Shown: positions 8,601-16,641 of the stretch, piece after piece
Layout: each line of letters begins with the position of its first letter
Position numbering within the stretch: position 1 is the stretch's first letter
NCBI RefSeq assembly: GCF_030717995.2
Contig: NZ_CP157743.1
Location: forward strand, 1,922,001-1,986,000
DNA: 64,000 nucleotides
Source: Methylomarinum sp. Ch1-1
GTDB lineage: Bacteria > Pseudomonadota > Gammaproteobacteria > Methylococcales > Methylomonadaceae
Reading direction: 5' to 3'
Translations under genes and position numbers: made by a program
Notes under the pieces: generated by a model
What the model was told of the DNA's origin: nothing
Database searches by the model: none
What the model saw: only the letters and a program-made list of their open reading frames with translations

Positions 8601-9860
8601 GTGGCAGAAATAACAGAAGTGCCCAGTCCTTTTTGCGGCATAGGCACAGATGATCTGACGGTACAGGTTGATGGCGTCGCGCTGAAAGTGACTGAAAATG
8701 GTTGCGCCGTCAATACGCCGGCGTTCGAACAGGCGATAACCGATAGCCGTCCCAGGATCGACGGTCAAGAAGTCAGTTTGGATCAGGCGGTCGCCAAGGC
8801 AGCGGATATCCTGCGCGGCAGCAACCAACCGGTGATCGGAGGTTGCGCCACCGATGTCAACGGCATGCGCGCGGTACTGGCTACGGCCGATCGCAGCGGC
8901 GCGGTGGTCGACAACATGAATTTCAATGCCGCTAGGCGCAACATCCTGGCGCTGCAGGATGCCGGCTGGATGACCACGACTTTGGCGGAAATCAAAAACC
9001 GCTGTGATGTGTTGATCGTGGTCGGCGCCGACCTGGAAACCTTCGCGCCGCGCTTCTACGAGCGCTATCTGTGGAACAAGGTGGCGATGCATTTGCCCGA
9101 CACCAGCGCTCGCGAAGTGGTTTATCTGGGTAAGGCGCCGTCCGGCGACGCTTCTACTTCGCCGGACGGGCGCCAGGCCAAGGTTTTGACCTGCGCCGAT
9201 CAGGACTTGCCCGAGGTCGTCGCGGTATTGTCGGCGCTGGTTAAAGGCAACAAGGTCGTGGCCGACAGTGTTGCCGGCATCGAGCTGGCCGAATTGCAGC
9301 AGATCGCTGAGCAATTGCAAAAAGCCCGTTACGGCGTCGTCACGTGGGCGGCGGGATCCTTGAATTTCAGTCAAGCTGAATTGACCGTACAAAAGATCTG
9401 CGACTTGGTCAAAGACATCAATGATCAGGGCAGTCGTTGTTCCGGCTTCCCGCTAGGCGGCAAGGAAGGCGACCAGACCGCCAATCAGGTTTGCGGCTGG
9501 ACCACCGGTTATGCAGCGCGTACCGGATTTTCCCGCGGCTATCCGGAATACGATCCTTTTTTGAATGACACCGAATTAATGCTGAGCAATGGCGAAGCCG
9601 ACGCCTTGGTCTGGGTGCAGGCTTTCAACAGCGCCGCGCTGCCGCCTAAGGCCGATGTGCCGACGGTCGTGGTCGGGCGTTCCGGCATGAGCTTCGATCA
9701 GGAGCCGGAGGTGTATATTCCGGTCGGCACGCCAGGCATCGATCATGCGGGGCATGCTTACCGGTTGGACAGTGTCGTTGCGATTCGACTGAAGAAATTA
9801 AGGGACTCCGGTTTGCCCAGCACGGCGGAGGTGTTGAATGCCATTGAACAAGCGTTGTAG
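8601..9860 (+). CDS. fhcB: formyltransferase/hydrolase complex subunit B
   Basis: Subunit of the Fhc complex, which transfers the formyl group from formyl-tetrahydromethanopterin to a methanofuran analogue and hydrolyses it to formate. It is homologous to archaeal FwdB/FmdB of formylmethanofuran dehydrogenase. The frame is open from 8457, but I place the start at the GTG at 8601 because the family N-terminus (AEITEVPSPFCGIGTDDL) begins there and an AGAGGGA ribosome site lies just upstream; this gives 419 residues. The N-terminal region has a single cysteine (FCGIG) instead of the multi-cysteine iron-sulfur cluster motif of archaeal enzymes, in line with the known loss of redox function in the bacterial complex. 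First gene of a tight operon; fhcA follows after seven bases. Confidence 0.9.
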   Translation: MAEITEVPSPFCGIGTDDLTVQVDGVALKVTENGCAVNTPAFEQAITDSRPRIDGQEVSLDQAVAKAADILRGSNQPVIGGCATDVNGMRAVLATADRSGAVVDNMNFNAARRNILALQDAGWMTTTLAEIKNRCDVLIVVGADLETFAPRFYERYLWNKVAMHLPDTSAREVVYLGKAPSGDASTSPDGRQAKVLTCADQDLPEVVAVLSALVKGNKVVADSVAGIELAELQQIAEQLQKARYGVVTWAAGSLNFSQAELTVQKICDLVKDINDQGSRCSGFPLGGKEGDQTANQVCGWTTGYAARTGFSRGYPEYDPFLNDTELMLSNGEADALVWVQAFNSAALPPKADVPTVVVGRSGMSFDQEPEVYIPVGTPGIDHAGHAYRLDSVVAIRLKKLRDSGLPSTAEVLNAIEQAL

Positions 9861-9867
9861 GTGAGAC

Positions 9868-11535
9868 ATGCTGATTAAACTAACAGGCGGAACGGTCTAC
9901 GATCCTGCAGGTGGGATCGATGGACAAAAACAGGATATTTATATAGAGGACGGCAAAATCGTCGCCAAACCCGGCGACGACGTCAAGATTGACCGAGAAT
10001 ACGATCTGAACGGCAAGGTGGTGATGTCAGGGGCGATCGATTTGCACACGCATATTGGCGGCGGCAAGGGCAATATCGCGCGCATCCTATTGCCGGAAGA
10101 TCACCGCGCCGATCCGGTCGTGCGCAGTCAATTGACTCGCTCCGGATGCGGGCATGCGATGCCGAGCACCTTCGTGACCGGCTACCGTTATGCGGAAATG
10201 GGATACACGGCCGCATTCGAACCGGCGGTGTTGCCGGTTAACGCCCGTCAGGCGCATATGGAAATGGGCGATATTCCGATCCTGGACAAGGGCGGCTATG
10301 TATTGTTGGGCAGCGACGATTATTTGCTGCGCATGATGACGGCGAAGAAAGATCAGCAGGCGGTCAACGATTATGTCGCTTGGACGTTGAAAGCCTCCAA
10401 GGCGATCGGCATCAAGGTGGTCAACGCCGGCGGCATCAGCGCCTTCAAATTCAACCAACGGAAGCTGGATCTGGACGAGAAAAACGCTTATTACAACGTA
10501 TCGCCGCGTGAGATTCTGCAAACTCTGGCGCGGGCGGTCAAGGAATTGGGGTTAAGTTTTCCGTTGCATGTGCATGGCTGTAATCTGGGCGTGCCGGGCA
10601 ATGTCAACACCACGCTGGACACGATACAAGGCATCGGCGGCTTGCCGATGCACTTGACCCATATCCAATTTCACAGCTACGGCGCCGAAGGGGATTTCAA
10701 GTTTTCGTCCGGTGCGGCGCAAATCGCCGAAGCGATCAACAAGAACAAGAATATCACCACCGATGTCGGCCAAATCCTGTTCGGACAGACCGTCACCGCA
10801 TCCGGCGACAACATGCGTCAGCACGCCAATCACCAGTTCGCCAGTCCGAACAAATGGGTGTGCATGGATATCGAATGCGACGCCGGTTGCGGCGTCGTGC
10901 CGTTCAAATATCGCGATCAGAACTTCGTCAACGCACTGCAATGGGCGATCGGTCTGGAAATCTTCCTGCTGGTCGATGACCCGTGGCGCGTGTTCCTGAC
11001 CACGGATCATCCGAACGGCGCACCGTTCACCAGTTATCCGCATTTGATCCGGCTGTTGATGGATAAGAGTTTCCGCAACGACATGCTGGCGACGATTCAT
11101 CCGGAAGCGCAGAAGATGACGACGCTGGCTTCGATCGACCGCGAATACAGTCTGCAGGAGATCGCGATCATGACCCGCGCGGGCGCGGCTAAGATTATCG
11201 GTTTGCAGAACCGCGGCGCACTGACGCCTGGAAACTGGGCCGACATTACCGTCTACACCGATCATGCCGATCGGCAGAAGATGTTCGAGAAACCGGATTA
11301 TGTGTTCAAGGACGGCGAGCTGGTCGTGCAAGACGGGCAGGTGGTGAAAGTCACCTGGGGCACAACTCATGTCGTCGAGCCCGATTACGACGCCGGCGTG
11401 GAAAAAGATCTGCAAACTTATTTCGATCGTTATCTGACCATGAAACTAGGAAACTTTAAAATCAGTGATGATGAAATCACCGAGGACGGGCGCGGTAGCC
11501 TGACCGTTCATCCAACCGTGGGAGGCGCATTATGA
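9868..11535 (+). CDS. fhcA: formyltransferase/hydrolase complex subunit A (amidohydrolase)
   Basis: The hydrolytic subunit of Fhc, releasing formate from the formylated cofactor. The 555-residue protein is a metal-dependent amidohydrolase related to FwdA/FmdA. The metal-binding HTH motif is in IDLHTHIGGGKGN (about residues 55-67), further histidines are in FPLHVHGCNLG (about 233-243) and LTHIQFHSYG (about 268), and the catalytic aspartate region is TTDHPNGAPFTSYP (about 376-389). The length fits the family. The gene starts seven bases after fhcB and its end overlaps fhcD by four bases (ATGA), so all four genes are co-translated. The product works in the cytoplasm in a complex with FhcB, FhcC and FhcD. 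Confidence 0.95.
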   Translation: MLIKLTGGTVYDPAGGIDGQKQDIYIEDGKIVAKPGDDVKIDREYDLNGKVVMSGAIDLHTHIGGGKGNIARILLPEDHRADPVVRSQLTRSGCGHAMPSTFVTGYRYAEMGYTAAFEPAVLPVNARQAHMEMGDIPILDKGGYVLLGSDDYLLRMMTAKKDQQAVNDYVAWTLKASKAIGIKVVNAGGISAFKFNQRKLDLDEKNAYYNVSPREILQTLARAVKELGLSFPLHVHGCNLGVPGNVNTTLDTIQGIGGLPMHLTHIQFHSYGAEGDFKFSSGAAQIAEAINKNKNITTDVGQILFGQTVTASGDNMRQHANHQFASPNKWVCMDIECDAGCGVVPFKYRDQNFVNALQWAIGLEIFLLVDDPWRVFLTTDHPNGAPFTSYPHLIRLLMDKSFRNDMLATIHPEAQKMTTLASIDREYSLQEIAIMTRAGAAKIIGLQNRGALTPGNWADITVYTDHADRQKMFEKPDYVFKDGELVVQDGQVVKVTWGTTHVVEPDYDAGVEKDLQTYFDRYLTMKLGNFKISDDEITEDGRGSLTVHPTVGGAL

Positions 11536-12428
11536 TCATCAACGGCGTCCAGATTGACAAGACCTTCGCCGAGGCGTTTCCGATGAAGGGGACGCGGGCG
11601 GTCATTACCGCGCAAAACGAAAAATGGGCGATGATTTCCGCTCAGGCGATGACGGGTTTCGCCACCTCGGTCATCGCCTGTGGTTGCGAAGCCGGCATTG
11701 AGCGAGTATTGGACCCGTCGGAAACCCCTGACGGCCGGCCCGGCGTATCGATACTGATTTTCGCGATGGGCGGTAAGGGCCTGGCCAAGCAATTGGAAAC
11801 CCGGGCCGGGCAGTGTGTGCTGACTTCGCCGACTTCGGCCTTGTTTGCCGGTATCGATGAAGGTAAACAGATTCCGTTAGGCAAGAATCTGCGTTATTTC
11901 GGCGACGGCTTCCAGATCTCCAAGAAAATAAACGGCAAGCGTTATTGGCGGGTGCCGGTCATGGACGGCGAGTTCCTGACCGAGGCGACCACCGCTCAGG
12001 TCGAGGCGGTCGGCGGCGGCAACTTCCTGGTGCTGGCCGAGTCGCAACCGCAGGCTTTGGCGGCTTGCGAGGCGGCGATCGAAGAAATGCGCAAGATCCC
12101 GAATGTGATCATGCCGTTCCCGGGGGGCGTCGTGCGATCCGGCTCCAAGGTCGGCTCCAAGTATCCGGCCTTGGGTGCGTCGACCAATGATGCTTTCTGT
12201 CCGACGTTGAAAGGCATTACCCAAACCGATCTGTCCCCGGAAGTCGAATCGGTGATGGAAATCGTCATCGACGGCCTCAGCAAGGAAGACATCGACAGGG
12301 CCATGCGCGTCGGCATCCAGGCCGTTTGTGACCTGGGCGCAGAAAACGGCATTCGTCGTATCAGCGCCGGCAACTACGGCGGCAAACTGGGACCGTTTCA
12401 CTTCCACTTGCAGGAGATCATGGCATGA
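11532..12428 (+). CDS. fhcD: formylmethanofuran-tetrahydromethanopterin N-formyltransferase
   Basis: The 298-residue protein matches Ftr/FhcD over its full length: N-terminal INGVQIDKTFAEAFPMKGTR (about 3-22), the GFATSVIACGCEAGIE segment, and the C-terminal RRISAGNYGGKLGPFHFHL (about 276-294). It moves the formyl group from tetrahydromethanopterin to the methanofuran analogue bound to the complex. Start and stop overlap neighbours by four bases on both sides (ATGA with fhcA, ATGA with fhcC), which argues for translational coupling and fixed stoichiometry. No unusual substitutions were noticed. Confidence 0.96.
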   Translation: MIINGVQIDKTFAEAFPMKGTRAVITAQNEKWAMISAQAMTGFATSVIACGCEAGIERVLDPSETPDGRPGVSILIFAMGGKGLAKQLETRAGQCVLTSPTSALFAGIDEGKQIPLGKNLRYFGDGFQISKKINGKRYWRVPVMDGEFLTEATTAQVEAVGGGNFLVLAESQPQALAACEAAIEEMRKIPNVIMPFPGGVVRSGSKVGSKYPALGASTNDAFCPTLKGITQTDLSPEVESVMEIVIDGLSKEDIDRAMRVGIQAVCDLGAENGIRRISAGNYGGKLGPFHFHLQEIMA

Positions 12429-13237
12429 GTGCATTAACATTGACGATGAAACAGCGACTGGATCAGCGCGTCGATATGTCGCCATTGGTCTGTCAGAAAT
12501 TGCAGGATCTGGAGCCTACTGAGATTGCCGCGATCAGGTTGCAGAATGGTAAGCGCACGATCAGGGTAGATGAGTTGTTCAAGATTAAAGGCGACGATAC
12601 GCAGAATATCGTTATCGAAGGTAGCTATGGCAAGCTGGACTTCATCGGCAAAGAACTGGAGGGCGGCAGTATCACCGTACACGGCGATGCCGGAGCCTAC
12701 TTAGGCCAGGATATGAAATCCGGACGCATACAGGTGACCGGTAATGCAGGGCTCTATGCCGGCTGTGAAATGAAAAACGGCCTGTTACAGATTGATGGCG
12801 ATGCCGGCGATTTTCTTGGCGCGGCATTGCCCGGCAATAAACAGGGCATGAAGGGCGGCACGATCCTGGTCAAGGGCAGCGTCGGCGAGAGAGCAGGCGA
12901 CCACATGCGCCGCGGGGTGATATTGGTCGAAGGGGATGCCGGCGATTATTGCGGTTCCAGAATGGTGGCCGGCACGATCGCGGTGATGGGGCAGACTGGC
13001 CGTTATTTGGGCTACGCGATGCGTCGGGGAACGCTATTATTGTGGAATCAACCGCAGTTGTCGGCGACCTTCAATGATTGCGGGCCGCATACCTTGGCCT
13101 TCTTGCCGATGCTGTTTGCTTCGTTCAGACATTTGAACAGCAAGTTCGCCGATGCGTCGGTCGCCTTCAACCGTGCGCGGCGTTACGGTGGCGATATGGC
13201 CGAAGTCGGCAAGGGCGAAGTGCTGGTTAAACAGTAA
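12425..13237 (+). CDS. fhcC: formyltransferase/hydrolase complex subunit C
   Basis: A 270-residue structural subunit related to FwdC/FmdC and to the glutamate synthase alpha-subunit C-terminal domain. The middle carries the repeated glycine-rich turns of a right-handed beta-helix (GDAGAYLGQDM, GNAGLYAGCEM, GDAGDFLGAAL, GSVGERAGDHM, GDAGDYCGSRM between about residues 85 and 185). In the known complex this subunit scaffolds A and B. It is the last gene of the operon, overlapping fhcD by four bases; a terminator follows at 13362. Confidence 0.93.
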   Translation: MSALTLTMKQRLDQRVDMSPLVCQKLQDLEPTEIAAIRLQNGKRTIRVDELFKIKGDDTQNIVIEGSYGKLDFIGKELEGGSITVHGDAGAYLGQDMKSGRIQVTGNAGLYAGCEMKNGLLQIDGDAGDFLGAALPGNKQGMKGGTILVKGSVGERAGDHMRRGVILVEGDAGDYCGSRMVAGTIAVMGQTGRYLGYAMRRGTLLLWNQPQLSATFNDCGPHTLAFLPMLFASFRHLNSKFADASVAFNRARRYGGDMAEVGKGEVLVKQ

Positions 13238-13361
13238 TTCGCTAGCCCGTCTGTCGCGTGTTGAAATAAGGAGTGCCGGGAACTTCGGCTTCCCGCATTA
13301 TGCTAGGCTTGATGCGGGTCCCATATTTATTCCTCGCGAGTATACCTGACTTAATAGATAG

Positions 13362-13397
13362 AAAGCTTTAGCTGTTTCGAACGGCTAAGGCTTTTTT
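13362..13397 (+). terminator. rho-independent terminator of the fhc operon
   Basis: The hairpin AAGCTTTAGC / GCTAAGGCTT with an 11-base loop is followed by a run of T. It lies 125 bases after the fhcC stop on the same strand. Confidence 0.75.
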
Positions 13398-13480
13398 ATT
13401 GGAGAGAATTTTTAATGACAAACGTCACTATTCAGTATAAAAATGCTTTTACTATCAGTCTCTTGCTATAGAAGACGCCG

Positions 13481-13553
13481 TTCACCCAGCACCTAAATTA
13501 TGCTGGAATGTAAAATATAGTCCAGTAGCCATGGAATTTAGGTGCTGGGTAAA
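13481..13553. mobile_element. family B palindrome, loop class 1
   Basis: The element has arms TTCACCCAGCACCTAAATT and AATTTAGGTGCTGGG around a loop TGCTGGAATGTAAAATATAG-type. It sits in the R-element site CGCCG|TAAACCC. Confidence 0.8.
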
Positions 13554-13650
13554 CCCATCCCTGGGGGCTTGACGGCAGCATCCTTGCTGCCGACATCCAC
13601 GCCAAACACACCCCATGCCCTTTTTGAACGCCAAAGTGATGATATTGCTG
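13554..13650. repeat. family R right half, left half lost
   Basis: It continues from the B palindrome through the GGCAGC/GCTGCC hairpin and the CACCCCATGCCCTTTTTGAA block to a degraded end. The left side joins sequence (GAAGACGCCG) also seen at 20203 and 34283, so this copy is a recombinant. Confidence 0.7.
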
Positions 13651-13664
13651 GAATAGTTAGTGCG

Positions 13665-13790
13665 GCCAAACAAATTTCTGGATTTATCCAATCTACGCGG
13701 TGTTTTTTTGGCGGCATGACCACCGGGGGTGATGGCTTTGCCGTCGCCGGGGCGATAGAGGCGCATGAACGGCATAAGTGTGATTGTCAT
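13665..13790 (-). pseudogene. small ORF truncated by repeat DNA, unknown
   Basis: A minus-strand frame starts at ATG 13790, eight bases after a GGAAAGAGA ribosome site, and encodes MTITLMPFMRLYRPGDGK and about 25 further residues before running into the R/B repeat DNA. The good ribosome site and the abrupt loss of sense at the repeat suggest a small gene cut at its 3' end. The family is not recognised. Confidence 0.35.
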
Positions 13791-13910
13791 CGTATTCTCT
13801 TTCCGTGATTGGGGCATGCGCTGATGCTGAGCTCATTAAGGTGAGGCCGTTACTGGCCATGCCGAAGCCGCAGAAAGCAATTAAATAATCGTAATTCTAT
13901 AGAGCGCATT

Positions 13911-15689
13911 ATGAAGAAGGCTATTTCGCAACATGAACATCGTTTGACGGTCGATGAAGTGCTCGATTGGATGCTAGGCGATCAGTTGATCGACCCGCAG
14001 GAATATGCCGAACTGCACAGCTTTTCGCTGCATTGGGAGAATCGGGATCGACAAGCGGTCGAAGTCATTTGCCAATATCAGGCAGCGGAAAAAGGCCGTT
14101 TGCGCAAACATTTTACCGAGGAAAAACTGTCACAATGGATCGCGGCGAAGGTCGGTTTGCCTTATTATTTTATCGATCCGCTGAAAATCGACGTGGTCAA
14201 GGTCACCACGGTTTGTCCGAAGCCTTATGCCGAACGTTACGGGATATTGCCCGTCGCTATGGACGAGCACAGCGTGACGGTAGCGACCAGCGAACCTTTC
14301 CTGCGCGAATGGGAAGCCGATCTAGGTCACATGCTGAAGAAGAAAATGAAACGCGTTTACGCGAATGCTCAGGATATCGCCCGCTATAGCGAAGAGCTCT
14401 ATGCCTTTTCCAAGTCGGTCAAAGGCGCCTCGAACCGCCCCGATCAACGCAGCAGTCAGCTGACCAATCTGGAACAGCTGGTCGAGCTGGGCGAGAAAAG
14501 CGATCTGGAAGTCAATAACCGGCATATCGTCAGCCTGGTCAATTGGCTGTTTCAATATGCTTTCGACCAACGCGCCAGCGACATACACTTGGAGCCGCGA
14601 CGTGGAAAAAGCAATGTGCGCTTTCGCATCGACGGCGTGATGCATCATGTCTACGAATTGCCGAGTGCGGTGATGGACGCGGTGGTCAGTCGCATCAAAA
14701 CGCTGGGGCGGATGAATATCGCCGAAAAGCGTAGGCCTCAGGACGGTCGTCTAAAAACTCTAAAAAACGACAACGAAGTCGAATTAAGGCTGTCGACGAT
14801 GCCGACCGCGTTCGGCGAGAAAATGGTCATGCGGATATTCGATCCGGAAATACTGTTGAAAAATTTTTCCGAGCTGGGTTTCAATAAAAAGGAACAGCAA
14901 TTATGGCGGGAGATGAGTCATCAGGCGCATGGCATCATACTGGTGACCGGGCCGACCGGATCGGGCAAGACCACGACGTTGTATTCGACGCTGAAACAGT
15001 TGGCGACCGCAGAGGTTAACGTCTGTACCGTCGAGGATCCGATCGAGCTGATCGAACCGGGTTTCAACCAGATGCAGGTTCAGCACAATATCGGCCTGAA
15101 CTTCGCTGCCGGCATCCGCACCTTGATGCGCCAGGACCCCGATATCATCATGGTCGGTGAAATACGCGACCTGGAGACCGCGGAAATGGCCGTTCAGGCT
15201 TCATTGACCGGACACCTGGTGTTGTCGACGCTGCATACCAACGATGCGCCTTCCGCGGTGACCCGTATGCTGGAGCTGGGCGTGAAGCCTTATTTGATCA
15301 AGCTGACCTTGCTTGGCGTGATGGCGCAACGATTGATCCGTACCCTGTGTCCGAAATGCAAGCGCAAAACGGCCGTCGACGAGGCCGAATGGCGAACCCT
15401 GGTGCAGCCGTTCAAGGTCGAGAAGCCTGAAACGATATATCGGCCGGGCGGCTGTAACGATTGCCGCCATACCGGTTATGCCGGTCGGGTCGGCATTTAT
15501 GAGGTGTTTCAAAACAGTCCGACGATACAGAGGCGGATTGTGGAAAATTGCGACGCAACGGGCTTGCAGCGTCTAGCGTTGCAGCAAGGCATGCGCACAT
15601 TGCGGTTGAGCGGAGTGGAAAAAGTGTTGACCGGCCTGACCTCGATCGAGGAAGTGCTCAGGGTCGCGCCGGAATCCTCAATAAGCTAG
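13911..15689 (+). CDS. GspE/PilB-type secretion or pilus ATPase
   Basis: A 592-residue hexameric AAA-type ATPase of the type II secretion/type IV pilus class. An N-terminal MshEN/GspE-N-like region (about 1-150) precedes the ATPase core with Walker A GPTGSGKTTT (about 345), the Asp box FRQDPD-like RQDPDIIMVGEIRD (about 404), the His box TGHLVLSTLHTN (about 436) and a C-terminal zinc motif CPKCKR...CNDCRHTGYAG. The zinc finger places it with GspE/PilB rather than retraction ATPases. The gene is solitary: repeats flank both sides and no other secretion or pilus gene is near, so its machine is elsewhere or it powers a diverged system. Confidence 0.85.
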   Translation: MKKAISQHEHRLTVDEVLDWMLGDQLIDPQEYAELHSFSLHWENRDRQAVEVICQYQAAEKGRLRKHFTEEKLSQWIAAKVGLPYYFIDPLKIDVVKVTTVCPKPYAERYGILPVAMDEHSVTVATSEPFLREWEADLGHMLKKKMKRVYANAQDIARYSEELYAFSKSVKGASNRPDQRSSQLTNLEQLVELGEKSDLEVNNRHIVSLVNWLFQYAFDQRASDIHLEPRRGKSNVRFRIDGVMHHVYELPSAVMDAVVSRIKTLGRMNIAEKRRPQDGRLKTLKNDNEVELRLSTMPTAFGEKMVMRIFDPEILLKNFSELGFNKKEQQLWREMSHQAHGIILVTGPTGSGKTTTLYSTLKQLATAEVNVCTVEDPIELIEPGFNQMQVQHNIGLNFAAGIRTLMRQDPDIIMVGEIRDLETAEMAVQASLTGHLVLSTLHTNDAPSAVTRMLELGVKPYLIKLTLLGVMAQRLIRTLCPKCKRKTAVDEAEWRTLVQPFKVEKPETIYRPGGCNDCRHTGYAGRVGIYEVFQNSPTIQRRIVENCDATGLQRLALQQGMRTLRLSGVEKVLTGLTSIEEVLRVAPESSIS

Positions 15690-15714
15690 CAAATAAGCGG
15701 CGTAGCGGCGGCAG

Positions 15715-15835
15715 CGCATGAGTTGTGTCTGTCGAGGAGCGCCGTTGGGGGCTTGACGTCGGCATCCTTGCTACCGACATTCTCGCCAGACACACCTCAC
15801 GCACTTTTAGATCTCTAAATTGGAAATTGCTATGC
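15715..15835. repeat. degenerate family R copy
   Basis: It keeps the GTGTCTGTCGAGGAGCGCCG block, the hairpin region and a GGAAATTGCT end, in altered form. The empty B site is present but modified (CGCCGTTGGGGGC). Confidence 0.6.
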
Positions 15836-15874
15836 TACAGTATTTGCTGCAATTGCATCAGTCGCGTTTGTTAG

Positions 15875-16112
15875 CAGCAATTCCCATCAGTTTGAGTATT
15901 TTTGCGGTGTTTAGGGCATGGGGTGTGTCTGTCGAGGAGCGCCGTTCACCCAGCACCTAAATTATGCTGGAATGTAAAATATAGTCCAGTAGCCATGGAA
16001 TTTAGGTGCTGGGTAAACCCATTCCTGGGGGCTTGACGGCAGCATCCTTGCTGCCGACATCCTCGCCAAACACACCCCATGCCCTTTTTGAACGCCAAAG
16101 TGGGAATTGCTG
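15875..16112. mobile_element. family R element with nested B, perfect 9-bp target duplication
   Basis: Ends CAGCAATTCCCA and TGGGAATTGCTG are flanked by GTTTGTTAG at 15866-15874 and again at 16113-16121. The element is 238 bp because a B palindrome occupies 15945-16017. The right target copy contains the stop codon of the CBS gene, so the element sits directly against that gene's 3' end without changing its product. Confidence 0.88.
15945..16017. mobile_element. family B palindrome nested in R, loop class 1
   Basis: Arms TTCACCCAGCACCTAAATTA and ATTTAGGTGCTGGG. It lies between CGCCG and TAAACCC of the R element; the uninterrupted join CGCCGTAAACCC is seen at 50026. Confidence 0.85.
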
Positions 16113-16117
16113 GTTTG

Positions 16118-16567
16118 TTAGGGATGCGCTTGCTTTTCGCTGTGTTGTTCTTTGCTGATCAGACCTGCTAAGTCTTTCAGTTGTTCGGCGAGCAGTTCCA
16201 GCAGGTCGTCCAGCGTGATCAGGCCGACTAATGCGCCTTGCTCGTCGACCACCGGCATGCGTCTGATGCCGTGATAACGCATTTGTTTAAGCGTATCGAT
16301 CACGTCGTCGTTTTCGCCGGCCAACTTCAGGTCGCCGCTGCTGACGTCTCCGACGGTCACGGCGGCGAGATCAACAGCCTTGGCGATCAGTTCAATGACG
16401 ATATCCCGATCCGTCAAGATGCCGATCGGAAAATTTCGTTCGCCTCGCTGTTCGGTGACGACCAGGCAGCCGACATGATATTGTCTCATCAAGGCGGCTG
16501 CTTCCTGAATCGAAGCCTTATTTTCGACGATGACGACTTCGCGGTTACAAATCTTAGCTAATGACAT
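16118..16567 (-). CDS. CBS-domain pair protein
   Basis: A 149-residue cytoplasmic protein made of two CBS domains (about 1-60 and 70-135), the common stand-alone Bateman module that binds adenosyl nucleotides and reports energy state. Typical motifs are IGILTDRDIVIELIA in the first domain and GIRRMPVVDEQGALVGLITLDDLLELLA at the end. No enzymatic domain is attached. It lies alone between an R element, which abuts its stop codon, and the diguanylate cyclase gene on the same strand. The target is not predictable. Confidence 0.88.
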   Translation of the reverse strand: MSLAKICNREVVIVENKASIQEAAALMRQYHVGCLVVTEQRGERNFPIGILTDRDIVIELIAKAVDLAAVTVGDVSSGDLKLAGENDDVIDTLKQMRYHGIRRMPVVDEQGALVGLITLDDLLELLAEQLKDLAGLISKEQHSEKQAHP

Positions 16568-16641
16568 GATGGCCCCTTTACACGATTAAACCCGACAGGG
16601 CTCATCTTGTTCATATCTGTCAGCGAGCTGTCAAGCTGTTT

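Noticed and set aside
8565-9392. A 275-residue minus-strand ORF opposite fhcB
   Set aside because: It lies wholly antisense to a well-supported gene and encodes a sequence rich in His, Arg and Gln typical of antisense frames in GC-rich codons.
10552-11415. A 287-residue minus-strand ORF opposite fhcA
   Set aside because: Antisense shadow of fhcA with no recognisable domain.
13911-15689. Part of a type II secretion or pilus operon
   Set aside because: No other secretion or pilus gene flanks the ATPase within the window.
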